This document shows, one piece after another, positions 11,785 to 23,155 of a stretch of DNA of 64,000 bases (the first letter of the stretch is position 1; each line of letters opens with the position of its first letter). The DNA lies in contig CM057832.1 in NCBI GenBank assembly GCA_030068075.1, forward strand, positions 77,966,502-78,030,501, written 5' to 3'. The DNA comes from Paguma larvata. Lineage: Eukaryota; Chordata; Mammalia; Carnivora; Viverridae. The notes under the pieces were generated by a model. That model searched no databases and was not told the DNA's origin. It was given only the letters and a program-made list of their open reading frames with translations. Both the position numbers and the translations under genes were made by a program.

Positions 11785-12214
11785 GTGTGTGTTTGGCTTT
11801 ATTAATAAAAATTAGATATCCTTTCTCTGGATATATTTTTATAAAGTTTCTTTCCATGTCACTAAAACCTCTGGAAAATAAAGTATAGGAGTAAAATCTA
11901 TTTTCTAATTACCTAAAGATAATTATTCTCATTTTAGATTCCTTGCAATCTTTTTGAATATATATTTAATACATAACTATAATCACTGTGACCAGATGAA
12001 ACCTAGTTTTCTATCTAGTTATTTCCACTTAGACTATAACCTTCATGAAACTGTTACACCCTCTGCTCCTAGTATCATGAAAATTCTATGTATGTGGGAC
12101 ATTGACATGCCTAATCCATGGTGATTATTGCCACATTAAATAGTCCTCAAAGTCATGACTATTAATAACTTTGTTACATTCTATCTTTTAACTGTTATTT
12201 TATAACTTAAAATA
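11785..12214. other. Unique AT-rich sequence
   Basis: No repeat or gene recognised. Confidence 0.5.
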
Positions 12215-12648
12215 TTTTTTCATGTTTATTTTTGTGAGCGAGCAAGAGTGGGGGAGGAACAGAGAGAGAGGGAGACATAGAATCTAAAGCAAGGGGGTGC
12301 CCGGGTGGCTCAGTTGGTTAAGCGTCTGACTTCGGCTCAGGTCATGATCTCGCAGTTTATGAGTTGGAGCCCCACGCTGGGCTCTGTGCTGACAGCTCGG
12401 AGCCTAGAGCCTGCTTTGGATTCTGTGTCTACCCCTCTCTCTGCCCCCCCCCCATGCTCGTTCTCTGTCTCTCTCTGTCTCTTAATAATAAATAAAAACG
12501 TTAAAAAAATTAAAAAAATAATCCAAAGCAGGCTCCAGGCTCTGAGCTGTCAGCACAGGGCCTGATCCAGGATTCGAACCCACAAACTGTGAGATCATGA
12601 CTTGAGCTAAAATTGGACAGTTAACCGACAGAGCCACCAAGGTGCCCC
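12215..12648 (-). mobile_element. Feline CAN-SINE split by a second SINE
   Basis: The minus-strand host SINE has its tail half at 12215-12291 and its head half at 12520-12648, which reads into 'gagccaccaaggtgcccc'. The break falls inside the body motif aatccaaagca, which is duplicated on both sides of the inserted SINE. Confidence 0.92.
12293..12519 (+). mobile_element. Feline CAN-SINE nested inside another SINE
   Basis: Nearly complete plus-strand SINE: head 'gtgcccgggtggctcagttg', body 'gctgacagctcggagcctag', CT-rich tract, then 'aataaataaaaacgttaaaa'. The flanking TSD is aatctaaagca (12281-12291) and aatccaaagca (12520-12530), one mismatch. Intact-looking box A/B regions of tRNA type are visible. 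Confidence 0.95.
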
Positions 12649-13064
12649 AAGAGTTTTACTATTATCTCAAACATCACCTACTATGTTATTTTAAATATCC
12701 CCCTACTTCTATGCATTTAGGTTGGTACCTCATTTTCTCCTATGAAATTGCTTCTTTGAAGCTTTTTCAAACACAAATATTTCTGTATATATTTTGAAAT
12801 ATTGATCTAGAAGAAGCAAATAATATGGCCCAAAATCTTCTATATAAAGGCAACTTGTGGGTATTAATGTCCTTAATTCCAATTTGAAAGATTTTTATTT
12901 AATAGATAAGAGAAGCTTCAGGTTTGTGTTATTCATGAAATTAAATATTTCCCCACACTTGTGGATTATTGCCTCTTCACTCTGTGGCCTTCATTTTAAA
13001 AGGATCTTTCTTTACATTTGTCACTTTACACTTCTACAGTGACTAACAGATGTGAAGTGCATAC
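12649..13064. other. Unique AT-rich sequence
   Basis: No repeat or gene recognised. Confidence 0.5.
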
Positions 13065-13215
13065 GGTACCACATCTATCTATTATAATAACTTTGTGGCA
13101 TAAATTGGGCCCTGGAGGAGTCTTGCTTTATATAGGAGACTAAAATTAAGTTGCTCGCTTGGGGGTAATGGGCTAACAGAAGCAGCTAGGACCTGAACCT
13201 GTCTTTGTACTATTC
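13065..13215 (-). repeat. MIR SINE fragment
   Basis: The string 'agactaaaattaagttgctc', then 'agcagctaggacctgaacct' resembles the inverted MIR core (taagttgctc..., agctagnacttgaacc). Diverged and partial. Confidence 0.5.
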
Positions 13216-14546
13216 CCCCAACGCTTTTCCTCTCCATTCTACCTTGCCTAAAGAAAACCATTTCAAAGGAGAGATCTTTGAACTTGTAAAACAAAAGCTA
13301 CAGGAGAACCAAGTATAATTAAACTGATATACTGTGAAGCTTATCATGAAGCAAACAGGTGTCAGACAACTCCTCAGTGTCTATGCCGGCATATAGGACC
13401 TGTAGAGCACTTAATATATGATTGTAGAGTAAGTGCATGGACAGTCTATTTTAGATAAACCAGATAAAGTTGCTGGAAGGGTGCATGCTCTGGTCAAAAA
13501 TCTCAGAGATTGAGCTAGGAGTCTGGCTTGGTAAAGAATCCTTTCTATTTATCAGGCAAGTTTCAGAGATATATTTGAAAGTCACTTTGAGAATCTCCAA
13601 TGTGGGCTCAATGAGATTTGATGGACTCAAGATTCTAGAATACAGGAAACAAATCCTCTTTCTATTTTTAGTGATGTAAAAATTCTGGATTGTAATACTA
13701 GACTCCCGCGTTTAGTCATTACATTTCAAATGGCATGATCTTCTTTCGAAGTTTCATTTCAAGCCTCCGATTTAGGTGGTCAGATATTTAATGCCAGAGT
13801 GTAAATTCTTTGGCATTCCTTCTGCTTTGGAAAGAATGTACCCAAAAGAGAACCTTGATGGGGTGGAGGAACCCCAGCTTTTCCTGTGCAGTTTGTGGTT
13901 TTTAGATTGACTCCAACAAACACTTCACTGTGATGCTGTATGCAATAACACACCAGAGGATATCAAGAATCGAGTTAAGATTTAAGTCCTAAGATGATCT
14001 GATTTCAGAAAGACCTTCTATGGAGTGAAAGGGGAAAAAGCAAAGATGGAGAAATGTTCCTGCACTTAAAGGTATTATGTGAGAAAGTAGAATAGTACTA
14101 GAAAATACACATTTTATAAGCAAAACCTATTATTCCTGCCCAATATACTCCAGATAAAGACTATATTTTTCTGGCTATAACAGAGTATAATAGTAGCTTC
14201 ATAGTAACTTCAATAATGATTTTTCTCTAAAGGGAAATACATATCATTGTTGTAGGGGCATGGTGTTATCCCAATTACCAATTGTGCTCTTTATTGGGAA
14301 ATACTGCGCTGTGTTGATGTTTTACTGAATTAATTCTCTATGTTGGAAGTACTCTTTTTTGCCATAGGCTCTATTTTTCCTGCCTAACAAATTAACATTG
14401 TTAAGCATAAGTCTAAACAATAACAATGAAAACCTTGCATATTTTTTTCATTCAACTGTGTCTCATTATTTTTTTTGAGCGATTTTGTTCTAAAGATGGA
14501 CTAATTTTCCTAGATAATGGTTCTTAAAAACCTTTTTCTCCTAAGC
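13216..14546. other. Unique AT-rich sequence
   Basis: No repeat or gene recognised; short frames only. Confidence 0.5.
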
Positions 14547-14599
14547 GGATACTCCTATGGTTCAGATTTCCCAAGTGTAAGAGTATCATAGGAGTACCC
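14547..14599. repeat. Imperfect hairpin (13-bp arms)
   Basis: Arms ggatactcctatg (14547-14559) and cataggagtaccc (14587-14599) pair over 13 bp with one mismatch around a 27-nt loop. The hairpin lies 38 bp before an A30 run. The stem is too short for a confident microRNA precursor call. Confidence 0.55.
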
Positions 14600-14633
14600 C
14601 CAAGAGTTAGATGCTACATCTGTGGCGCTCTAA

Positions 14634-14636
<3 letters not shown>

Positions 14637-14666
<30 letters not shown>
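14637..14666. repeat. Orphan poly(A) run of 30
   Basis: Thirty uninterrupted A residues. The L1 that follows is on the minus strand, so its own tail should appear as T, not A. The run must therefore come from a plus-strand retroposed sequence to the left or from later slippage. Confidence 0.85.
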
Positions 14667-14669
<3 letters not shown>

Positions 14670-15122
14670 TGAATATAATTGATAGTTAAACTGGTTACAG
14701 GTGTACCTGAAAGAGCACTTAAGAGCATAGCAATTAAACATCTCTGTACATGGTTACGGTTGCCACATTTGTAGCTACCACCTGTCACCATGCAATGCTC
14801 TTACAGTATTATTGACTATATTCCCTATGTTGTATGTTTTATTTCTATGACCTATTCATTCCGTAGCTGAAGCCTGTATCTTCCACTCTTTTACCCATTT
14901 TGCGCATGCACCCTCCTCCCTTCCCTTGTCAACCATCAGTTTGTTCTGTATTTATAGATCTGATTCTGCTTTTCTTGATTATTTGTTTTTTAGATTCCAC
15001 ATGAGTGCAATCCTATGTTATTTGTATCTCACTTAGTTCCCTTAACATAATAGCCTCCAGGTCCATACATGTTGGTGGCAAATGGCAAGATCTCATTCTT
15101 TTATATGGCTGTGTAATACTAC

Positions 15123-15164
<42 letters not shown>

Positions 15165-15613
15165 CACACACATGCGTGCTTACCACATCTTTATTCATCT
15201 ATTGACGGACACTTTGGTTGCTTTCATATCTGGGGTATTGTAAATAATGCTGCAGTAAATGTAGGAGTCCATATGTCTTTTCAAGTTGGTGTTTTTTTGT
15301 TTTATTTAGATAAATACTCAGCAGGGGAATTACTGAATCATAAGGTATTTATATTTTTAATTTTTTGAAGAACCTCTATATTGTTTTCCACAGTGATTGC
15401 ACTAATTTCCATTCCTACCAGCAGTGCATGAGGATTCCTCTTTCTCCACATCCTCATCAACACTTGTAACTTCTTTTTGATTTTAGCCATTCTAACATTG
15501 GGAAATGTAAATCAAAGCCACAATGAGATAATACATCTCATTACTGTTGTTGAACATATTTTCATGGGTCTGTTGGCCATCTAAATGGCTTCAGAAAAAT
15601 GCCAATTGAGGTC
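14670..15613 (-). mobile_element. 5'-truncated older carnivore L1
   Basis: Inverted 3' end (ttacaggtgtacctgaaaga) followed by 3' UTR and late ORF2, up to 'aaaaatgccaattgaggtcc'. It is the same subfamily style as the copies at 5.3 and 63 kb. An expanded TG/CA tract interrupts ORF2 at 15125-15179. Frames are broken. Confidence 0.85.
15125..15179. repeat. Palindromic TG-CA alternating tract (55 bp)
   Basis: A run of TG units passes through cgcgca into CA units, so the 55-bp stretch is unbroken purine-pyrimidine alternation. It is largely self-complementary and prone to Z-DNA and hairpins. It sits in ORF2 of the L1 copy. Confidence 0.9.
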
Positions 15614-15675
15614 CCCTGAGCGGCACTCTGACCTTTAAATACTCTATTACATAGCAATAAACCTGCTTAAAAAAG

Positions 15676-15877
15676 ATTTTTTTAATGTTTATTTTTGAGA
15701 GAAAGAGAGCACTAGCAAGGGAGGGGCAGAGAGAGAGAGGGAGACACAGAAACCAAATCAGGCTCCAGGTTCTGAGCTGCCTGCACAGAGCCCGATGCAG
15801 GGCTGAACCCTTACCTGTGAGATCATGACTTAATCTGAAAGTAGACGCTTAACCAGCTGAGCCACCCAGGCGCCCCC
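15676..15877 (-). mobile_element. Feline CAN-SINE
   Basis: Inverted full-length SINE: tail 'tttttaatgtttatttttga', body 'caggctccaggttctgagct', head 'gctgagccacccaggcgccc'. Moderately diverged. Confidence 0.95.
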
Positions 15878-15911
15878 GCATTGTTTTTAAAATGGCCTAC
15901 TTCTTAGGAGC

Positions 15912-16040
15912 TGAATGGGGGAGAGAGAGAATCCCAAGCGGGCTTCGTGCTGCTGGTGCAGGGCTACACACAGGGCTCCATCCCATGAACCATGAAATCA
16001 TGCCCTGAGTGAATGCTTAACTGAGTCACCCAGGTACCCA
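15912..16040 (-). mobile_element. Partial older CAN-SINE
   Basis: Inverted SINE lacking its A-rich tail: 'gagaatcccaagcgggcttc', then 'gaaatcatgccctgagtgaa' and a degraded head 'ctgagtcacccaggtaccca'. It lies 35 bp from the previous SINE in the same orientation. Confidence 0.8.
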
Positions 16041-16574
16041 CACTTTTTGCTAAGGTTTAATTGGTATGGCATTTCCCCAGCATGTGAACCTAATAAGTGC
16101 TTTTGATTATGATAGAGTGAACTAGAGTTTTAAGACCGTAGTTAAGATGTCTAATCAAAATGTTGAATTTACCTTTCATTAATTTGCTAGCAGTTAGAAA
16201 AATCAGAAAGAGAAATCTCATTTGCTCTTCTGGTACCAGTATTGCTTGAGCATGGTGCTGCTGCTATGGTCAGTTTCACTAAGTTAGGGTTAACTATTCA
16301 GCTCAACATGTACTCGGTTTTTGTTGTTGATTCTCTCTGGAATCTTTTCATGTACAACCTATTCTGATTTGTTCAGAGACTGCTTAGCATTTTCCTAAGT
16401 GATCATACTTAGAATTTTCCTAGATGACCATGCCCTTGAGAGTTAATAGGTTTGTTGAGTATGGCAAAGCATTTATATATGAAGTTCTTAAATCCTCCTA
16501 TAAGAAAGCATATAATTTAGGACCAAATGAGTACAAGAGATGGAAATACAGAGAAGGGATACAATAAGGTGGTT
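16041..16574. other. Unique AT-rich sequence
   Basis: No repeat or gene recognised. Confidence 0.5.
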
Positions 16575-16645
16575 GGGGGAGGTTGCCTAGAATAGGTGGA
16601 TTTGGACTTGAGGCCTGCAGAAGAAAGGGTGGGAGGCACACAGCC
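16575..16645 (-). repeat. L2-like fragment
   Basis: 'ggggaggttgcctagaatag' and 'tttggacttgaggcctgcag' resemble the inverted L2 3'-region segment. Short, low certainty. Confidence 0.4.
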
Positions 16646-16679
16646 CAAAGGCTCCATCTTTCTTGATAAAGATGCTATT

Positions 16680-16862
16680 GCATTTCGGCAGTATGGCTTT
16701 TTATTATGAGGGACTGCTTTGGTGGTTGTAGGATGTTAACGTCCCTGGCTCTTGTAGTCCAGATGACAGCTGTAGCCCCTGGTTACAGTAGTAATCAAAA
16801 TACCCCCCACATGTCCAGAACACGAGCTTGGGTGCCCTACTGGGCTTAGTTGGGAACCATTG
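16680..16862 (-). mobile_element. MER20 (hAT-Charlie) DNA transposon fossil
   Basis: The pattern 'gttgtaggatgttaacgtcc', 'ctggctcttgtagtccagat' and the terminus 'tagttgggaaccattgg' match inverted MER20. It is non-autonomous and encodes nothing. MER20 copies have been reported to act as enhancers or insulators elsewhere; nothing here shows activity. Confidence 0.65.
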
Positions 16863-18329
16863 GTGGAACAATCCATCATCCTATGGGTGGTCCTGATTTT
16901 GGCATTCCCAGCTATGGTGCCAAGTAGCAGGAGGTGGAGGTTTATTGCCACATAAACTTAGAAGGTATAGACTTGTGTACTTTTAAAGGACATGTTGGAT
17001 TTTTCTCCTCAAATTATTTCTAAATTGGAGTTTTAGTTATCTAGGAGGAATGTTATTGCAAATTAGAGGGGAAAAAATCTATACTGTGAGAGAAGCAGAT
17101 CATACATAACCAAAAATCCCAACAAAACAGAATTTTTTCAAATTGGTGAGTATCCAGAAAAATCTGAGAATAGGTCATTTTTGGCTGACGGTTACATCCA
17201 CATAGATAAAATGTCTTTATATTTAATCTTGGAAGCCTGTGGTCTCCATGTATCTTTATAAATCATATATATAAGCATGCAAATTAAACAGCATACTAAA
17301 ACAATATATGCTATAATAATTTGGAGAATGACAAATATCTTAAACTAAAATGCATATCCTTGATGAGGGTTTTTTTTTTTAATCCAAAATACATTTTCTA
17401 TGATTGAAATAGTGCAGTATATACAGCTTAGTTTCCTGCCTTTTTTCATTTAATATGTATAAATGCTTTCATAATTTTAACTCTTTTTAAGGATATCTTT
17501 GTAGCAATAAGAAGATACGACCACGAATGGTTGAGTCAACTGAATATATTTTCTATTAGTTCCAGGAGATTTCTCATGTTAAAGAAATCCTGACAAGTAG
17601 GCATCACTGATTTTACCCTGTAGCAATGGTTCCTAATTTCTTGCATCCGAAATCTCTCTAAAAGTCAAAGGAAATCCATGGATCTCGCTTCCAAAAAAGG
17701 CATATGTGCACATAAAGAAAATTTATAGATCACCGGAGGACTGTGCATGTATCTCCTGAAAGAGTATAGACCTTGGATTATGAATTTCCATTTTTTCCAG
17801 CATAAAGTCTCCAATGTGGGAAAGGTTGAAAAAGAATTGTATTGTTGAGATGTCTGCCACTTGTTGGTCTCCTTCATACTAAATAGGAGTGTGCTGTGTG
17901 TTGTACTTGCCACCAACTCTGCTGTGTTCCATGACCATCTAGAGTATGCAATCCAGTCTGTTGTACCAGAACTTAATTATTGATGGAACTAGCTGTGTGG
18001 AGCTGGAAGGGGTATGTTGTATTCTTAGAGCTGAACCACAGCTCTCTCCTAACAGGCACTGCTAAGTAGCACTTGGAAACATTTCCCTTTTCAGTTCTTG
18101 TCTTGTTACTCTCTTCTCTATTTTACTCTTTTCAACCTAAGCCAGGTTCTGGAATGTGAGAATGAAAGTAGATACTTTTCTCAGTACTTGGAGTAACTCA
18201 CTCTATATTATGCCATTCAATATCTGTAGAAACACCCAGAAGGGAGGTGTTCTCTCTCAAACTTAATTCTATGCTTTGTCTTGGTTTATTGCCTTAGAAA
18301 CCTGAACAGATCTAAAGTCAACTCTTCTC
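16863..18329. other. Unique AT-rich sequence
   Basis: No recognised repeat. A T-run lies near 17370-17380. An 83-codon minus-strand frame (17665-17916) has no recognisable domain. Confidence 0.5.
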
Positions 18330-19210
18330 TCCTGCTTTTGGCCTGAGTCAGTCTCTCCTTTTCTTACTAATCCCATTATTCCAATATCCTAACACTTAAC
18401 TTCCCAGTCCTCTTTGACTTCTTGATCTCACTGGCCATTTAGAACCATGATGTCCAACTTCCCAAAAAACACCTTCCTTCTAGGTACTAATGCGCGAATG
18501 CAAGCCAATGCTTCATAACCTAGATTTCTGGTCATCTTTATGTTTCCACCAAATAACTTTCCAAAACATTACTTTGATCACATTACACATGTACTCTAAA
18601 ACATTTAATGGTTTCCCTACTTCCTAGAGGGTAAAGTGCTTTCAATGGAATAATTCTCCAACTTCCAGGTCTTCAGTCCATTGTCTGTCATGCAGGGTAC
18701 AAATGTGATTTAGATACAGTTTTTCAAACTCCACTATGTAGGAAAACCAAGATGTGAATGACTAAATTCCATATAGAAAGTGCTAAAAGTCTTGAGAGAT
18801 GTAAGGTTCTAGTGAACTTGAAGACAGGGATCATGGCTCCTTCTGACTGAGAGCTGTAGGGCAGGCTTGTTAAAGCTAGATCTCAAAAATGAATGGGAAA
18901 TAGACAAGGGGAGAAATGAAGTAACAGGCTTTGAAAATGAAATAGGAATAAAGACTGATACCAAGCTCGGGTATATCTAGGGAAATCAGGTTGTTCAGCT
19001 TAAACTCGTTTGTCTTATGTTCAGGGCCTTCTGACCTTAACTGACCTTCTTTCTGGGCTTATCACTTTCCTTTTCCTTATATGCATCCTTTGTTCCAACA
19101 AACTGGCCTCCACTTTCTTATCTGGCAAATGCCTTGATTGTCCTTCTCTTTGCCTCTGCTTTTTATGTTCTTCTAATAGGCTCATTTAATTTTCTCTCTA
19201 TCCAGAGTTC
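18330..19210 (+). repeat. L2 LINE fragment(s)
   Basis: Segments such as 'actttgatcacattacacat', 'aaaacatttaatggtttccc' and 'gagggtaaagtgctttcaat' (18568-18643) match the L2 plus-strand pattern. A second L2-like part, 'tccttctctttgcctctgct', lies at 19020-19200. The middle (18690-18990) is not recognisable and may be an insertion or too diverged. Confidence 0.5.
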
Positions 19211-19592
19211 ACAGACCATCAGTCTTAAAAGCTAGACTTTTGAAGATGTGTTTTGTTTAATAAGTACAGTGTTCGTTCTTAAATTAAATTAGAATGCCAA
19301 ATGTGAGGCACACGTTTTATCTAGTTTACCACAGTGTCCCTAATTTCTGATGTCCGAATTTTAAATGTTTTTTTTTTCTAGTCCTACACAGGCTCTTGTC
19401 AGCATTTGAATTTCCATCTCTATGAGCTCCGTCAGATCATCTTGAAGTTTTAAGGTTTCCCAAGTCACACTAGACCATGGGAGAATGTCTTCTGTTTTTA
19501 AATTATCTTCTTTCTCTGAGCTTGTTATCTTTTGCCCTTCAGTTGGAAATTATGTAGTGCTTAAAACACCTGGATTTAAAGAATAAATTTCT
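19211..19592. other. Unique sequence
   Basis: No repeat or gene recognised. Confidence 0.5.
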
Positions 19593-19812
19593 GGGGCGCC
19601 TGGGTGGCTCAGTCGGTTAAGCATCCGACTTAGGCTCAGGTCATGGTCTCACGATTCGTGAGTTTGAGCCCCATGTCAGGCTCTGTGCTGACAGCTCACC
19701 CTGGAGGCAACTTCAGATTCTGTTTCTCCCTCTCTCTCTGACCCTCCTCTGCTCATACTCTCTCTCTCTCTCTCTCACAAAAATAAATAAATATTAAAAA
19801 AATTTAAAAAAT
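19593..19812 (+). mobile_element. Feline CAN-SINE, well preserved
   Basis: The head 'ggggcgcctgggtggctcag' is close to consensus. It is followed by 'ctctgtgctgacagctcacc', a CT-rich tract with (TC)n at about 19759-19776, and 'aaataaataaatattaaaaa'. The low head divergence suggests a fairly recent insertion. Confidence 0.97.
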
Positions 19813-20309
19813 TGTTTAACTGTTTATACTTTGTCTCTTCAGCAAGCTGAAGGGGTTAAAATGTCTTAGAATTTTTCCATGCCTACAAGAATGCCATACA
19901 TTCAGCATGGGCGAAACAAATATCAGGTTAAACCTTATGACATTATTTTTGTTGATCCAAATGGTTGAATGTTAACAATTTCCAGTGGTCCAGCATAATA
20001 ATCAAACTTGATTTTTTTTCAATTTGAAAATTTATGAAACTTCCTAAAAAGGACTTTTATTATAAGTTTATTTTAAATTATCGAGCTATAAAAAGTCCAA
20101 TAACATTTAATAACACTTGACTATTATATTTCAAAAATTAGAATTTTAAAAAACTTTAATCTGAATATATGAATAATCATTATTAACCTATATTTACATA
20201 GGAAAAATTTTGAGAAATATTTCACAAGACTTTTTATATATCTTACTATTTTTTCCCAAGAAATGAGATAAATGTAGATAAATATGTTGGTTGAATTGTG
20301 GAATCTGTT
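19813..20309. other. Unique, very AT-rich sequence
   Basis: No repeat or gene recognised. Confidence 0.5.
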
Positions 20310-20490
20310 ATCAGAACTTGACTTCTGGTTCTGGCCAAATTGTTTACTTATTGATTTTAGCCTTCGTTTTCTTTCTGGAAACTAGAGATAATGATGATAA
20401 ACATCCTTCTTACAGGTTTGTCGGGAGTATCAAATAAGCTAATAGTAAGAGGCCAAAAATGGTAATTAGTATGTAATAGATATTCATGTT
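20310..20490 (+). repeat. MIR SINE fragment
   Basis: 'gacttctggttctggccaaa' and 'agagataatgatgataaaca', then 'ggagtatcaaataagctaat', follow the MIR plus-strand order (core, GATAATAA region, TTAAATGAG region). Confidence 0.55.
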
Positions 20491-20699
20491 GGTGTCCTTC
20501 CCTTTATTCAGGCAGGGATGGTTTTAGAGAGAATGTTGGTGACAAATGACTGGCTATTATGCTTATCCTCAAGGCTATGGGGAATGTTTGCCTTTTTCAT
20601 ATTTTGTTGACTTGGATTGCCTAATATCTCTGTCCTTTGTTGAACATCTTTACCTCTTTGGTCTACTGTTGCTTCCTTTCCTCTAGCCAACATCACGTT
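20491..20699. other. Unique spacer
   Basis: Nothing recognised. Confidence 0.4.
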
Positions 20700-20975
20700 G
20701 TCTTTTAATCTTTGCTTAAACTGCAACCTTCCATATATTCCTGGGGGCACATCTTCCAGTGCCCTGGGCTTCTGACTCCTTGGTAGTACTTAACCACAAT
20801 TGCTTTGAAAAAGTAATCATGTACTTAATATTTATCTCTTCCTTCCCTAGATTTAAAATTCCAGTTCTCTTATCATGTCAGTTTCATTCATTGTTGTCAC
20901 TACAGAGCCAAGCATGGTACCTGGCCCATACAGTGTAGTGCTTAATACTTGGAGAATCAACGACTGACAAATCTA
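20700..20975 (+). repeat. L2 LINE 3'-end fragment
   Basis: 'tttaatctttgcttaaactg', then 'acagagccaagcatggtacc' and 'tggcccatacagtgtagtgc' follow the L2 3' end through to a degenerate 'ttaatacttgg'. Confidence 0.5.
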
Positions 20976-22748
20976 ATTGCTCTAGACCCAGAGTGGCACA
21001 TGACCATCAGAATGAAGGAAAAGTCTATTAGGTGGACTCCTTAACATAACTTTTCAGCTATAGGATGTGTCTAAAGGAGAGACTACTTGCTTTTATTTAT
21101 GGAACTGGTAGAAAGGAGAATCCTGTCTTAAGCCAATTTAAGGATGTGGGCTCTGCATTTAAAATCATCAGAACTTAAAGATTGGCAAGTAACTGAAGCC
21201 GAAATTTGGAGAACTCCTAGAAATACACATGCCGATCAGATTCTAAGAGCCCAGATCAATTGTTAACATGGATGAGGAAGTTATTTAAATTTCTAGTGTT
21301 GATGTGCATAATGAACTTGACATAGTACATTGATTCCTTCTCTTTTCCTATTCTCCTCCCCCCTTTCCTTTCTTTCACTTAAATGGGCTCCTAATAATTG
21401 GATCTCTTGTATCATTCTAACTGCTACTGAGGTCTACCCATCTCTTAGAGGATGTAGATGAATATATATATGTGTGTATGTCACTCTTCTCTCACCTGTA
21501 CTGTTTGGTTAAGTAATTTTCCAGATGGGTTATCTGAATTTTTACAAGGGGATGAGATTGTCTTCTATTATATGGTATTTGGTTCTTTTTTTCTCTAAGA
21601 AGCTGTTTTGCTGTAATTCTTCCAGCAGGCTGTATTTTTCAAGTGGCCAAACCTATTCCCATTGGTTCAAGTCCCCAGAATTCTCATTTTGATTTCTCTG
21701 GAAAAGTGGACCCTGGGCTCTGAACTGCAAATGTGCATTTCTTCAAACTGTTTTAGTAATCTCTCCTGGGGTGCTGAACCCACATCAGGAAAACTGAAGA
21801 CAAAAATTCTTTTGTTCTCTAGTTTCAAATGAATTTGCTCTGAAGCTAACATTCCCCTTGCTTCCTATGTGTACAGCCGTTAGAGAATTGAGAGGCTGGT
21901 AAACTGAGCGTAGGCCATAATGTACTGTGTCCAGCATTCTCTGGGCTGAAATAGGCAGACCTGACAGGACCATGGGTTAATTTCTGCTTCCATATTAGAT
22001 GACTTACAAGTTCCTTAAGGGATTTTTCACCTTGTCATCAGTTTTCCTGCATGCATTCCACAGGATGAGGCCAAGATAATACAATAGATGCCTTACATGC
22101 ACTTCCAAGACTTTGTCTCTGAAATTTTGGGCGGAAGTATTTGTGGCAAATTTTTCTTTTCCCTTTTTCAATTTTTAAGTCTCTCTTGTAGATGTAACTT
22201 GACTGTCTCAGACAGAAATAATTCGCTAGATTTTGTAACTCTCTTGAAAAAGATGATGCTGCCCTTTAACTTGATATCCGTAAACTTTATATGCCAGTAT
22301 ATTTTTGTGTGAGATTGTAGAAAGTAAAGGACAAACCTGAAACAAAGGCAAGGTTTTCCCCTCCTGGTTCTTCTCTTGTAACTGGTGGCATTTTTTTTTT
22401 TAAATATCTGGCTATGTAAGATGGATGCTGCCTGAATCTTCTGGACAGTGGCACAGAAATCTGACTAATGAGACTTTGATTACTGTGGTTTCTTTGAAGA
22501 CCGGAAAAGAATCCTTCAACTTCTGAGAACTGGAGCTATCTAAAGAGTATTATTTGGCAGTAGAAAAGTTATTGAAGAATAGACAAGTACATATTTTAAT
22601 GTGGAAATATATTCACAATATATGATGGAATAGAAAAGCTTGACACATCATAGTATCTAAAGTATGATTTTATCCAAAAAGAGTTCAATGTATATGCATC
22701 TGTGAGTGCCTGTGTCTGTGCATACTTTTCTGAATATGCATTTTGGTG
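20976..22748. other. Unique sequence
   Basis: No repeat or gene recognised. A run of TA/TG dinucleotides occurs near 21460-21480. Confidence 0.5.
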
Positions 22749-23110
22749 CTAAAATTTTTTTTTTTAATAATTGTCAAATTGTTTCCATACAATACCAGTA
22801 CTCATCCCAACAAGTGCCCTCCTCTGTAACTGTCACCCACTCTCCCCCTCCCACACCCCCCTCACCCCTCAGTTTGTTCCTAGTCTTTGAGAGTTTCTTA
22901 TGTTTTGTCTACCTCCCTCTGTCTTTTTTCCTTTTCCCTCTTACCCTCCGCCATGGTTTTCTGCTAAGTCTCTCAAAATCCACCTATGCGTGGAAACATA
23001 TGGTATCTGTCTTTCTCTGACCTAATTCACTTAGCATAATACCCTCCAGTTCCATCCATGTTGTTACGCATGGCCAGATTTCATTCTTCCTCATTGCTGG
23101 GTAGTATTCC

Positions 23111-23155
<45 letters not shown>

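Noticed and set aside
14547..14599. MicroRNA precursor
   Set aside because: The 13-bp stem is too short and the loop too large for a typical precursor.
15005..15368. Cys-Val or Thr-His repeat proteins
   Set aside because: They are translations of a TG/CA microsatellite inside L1.
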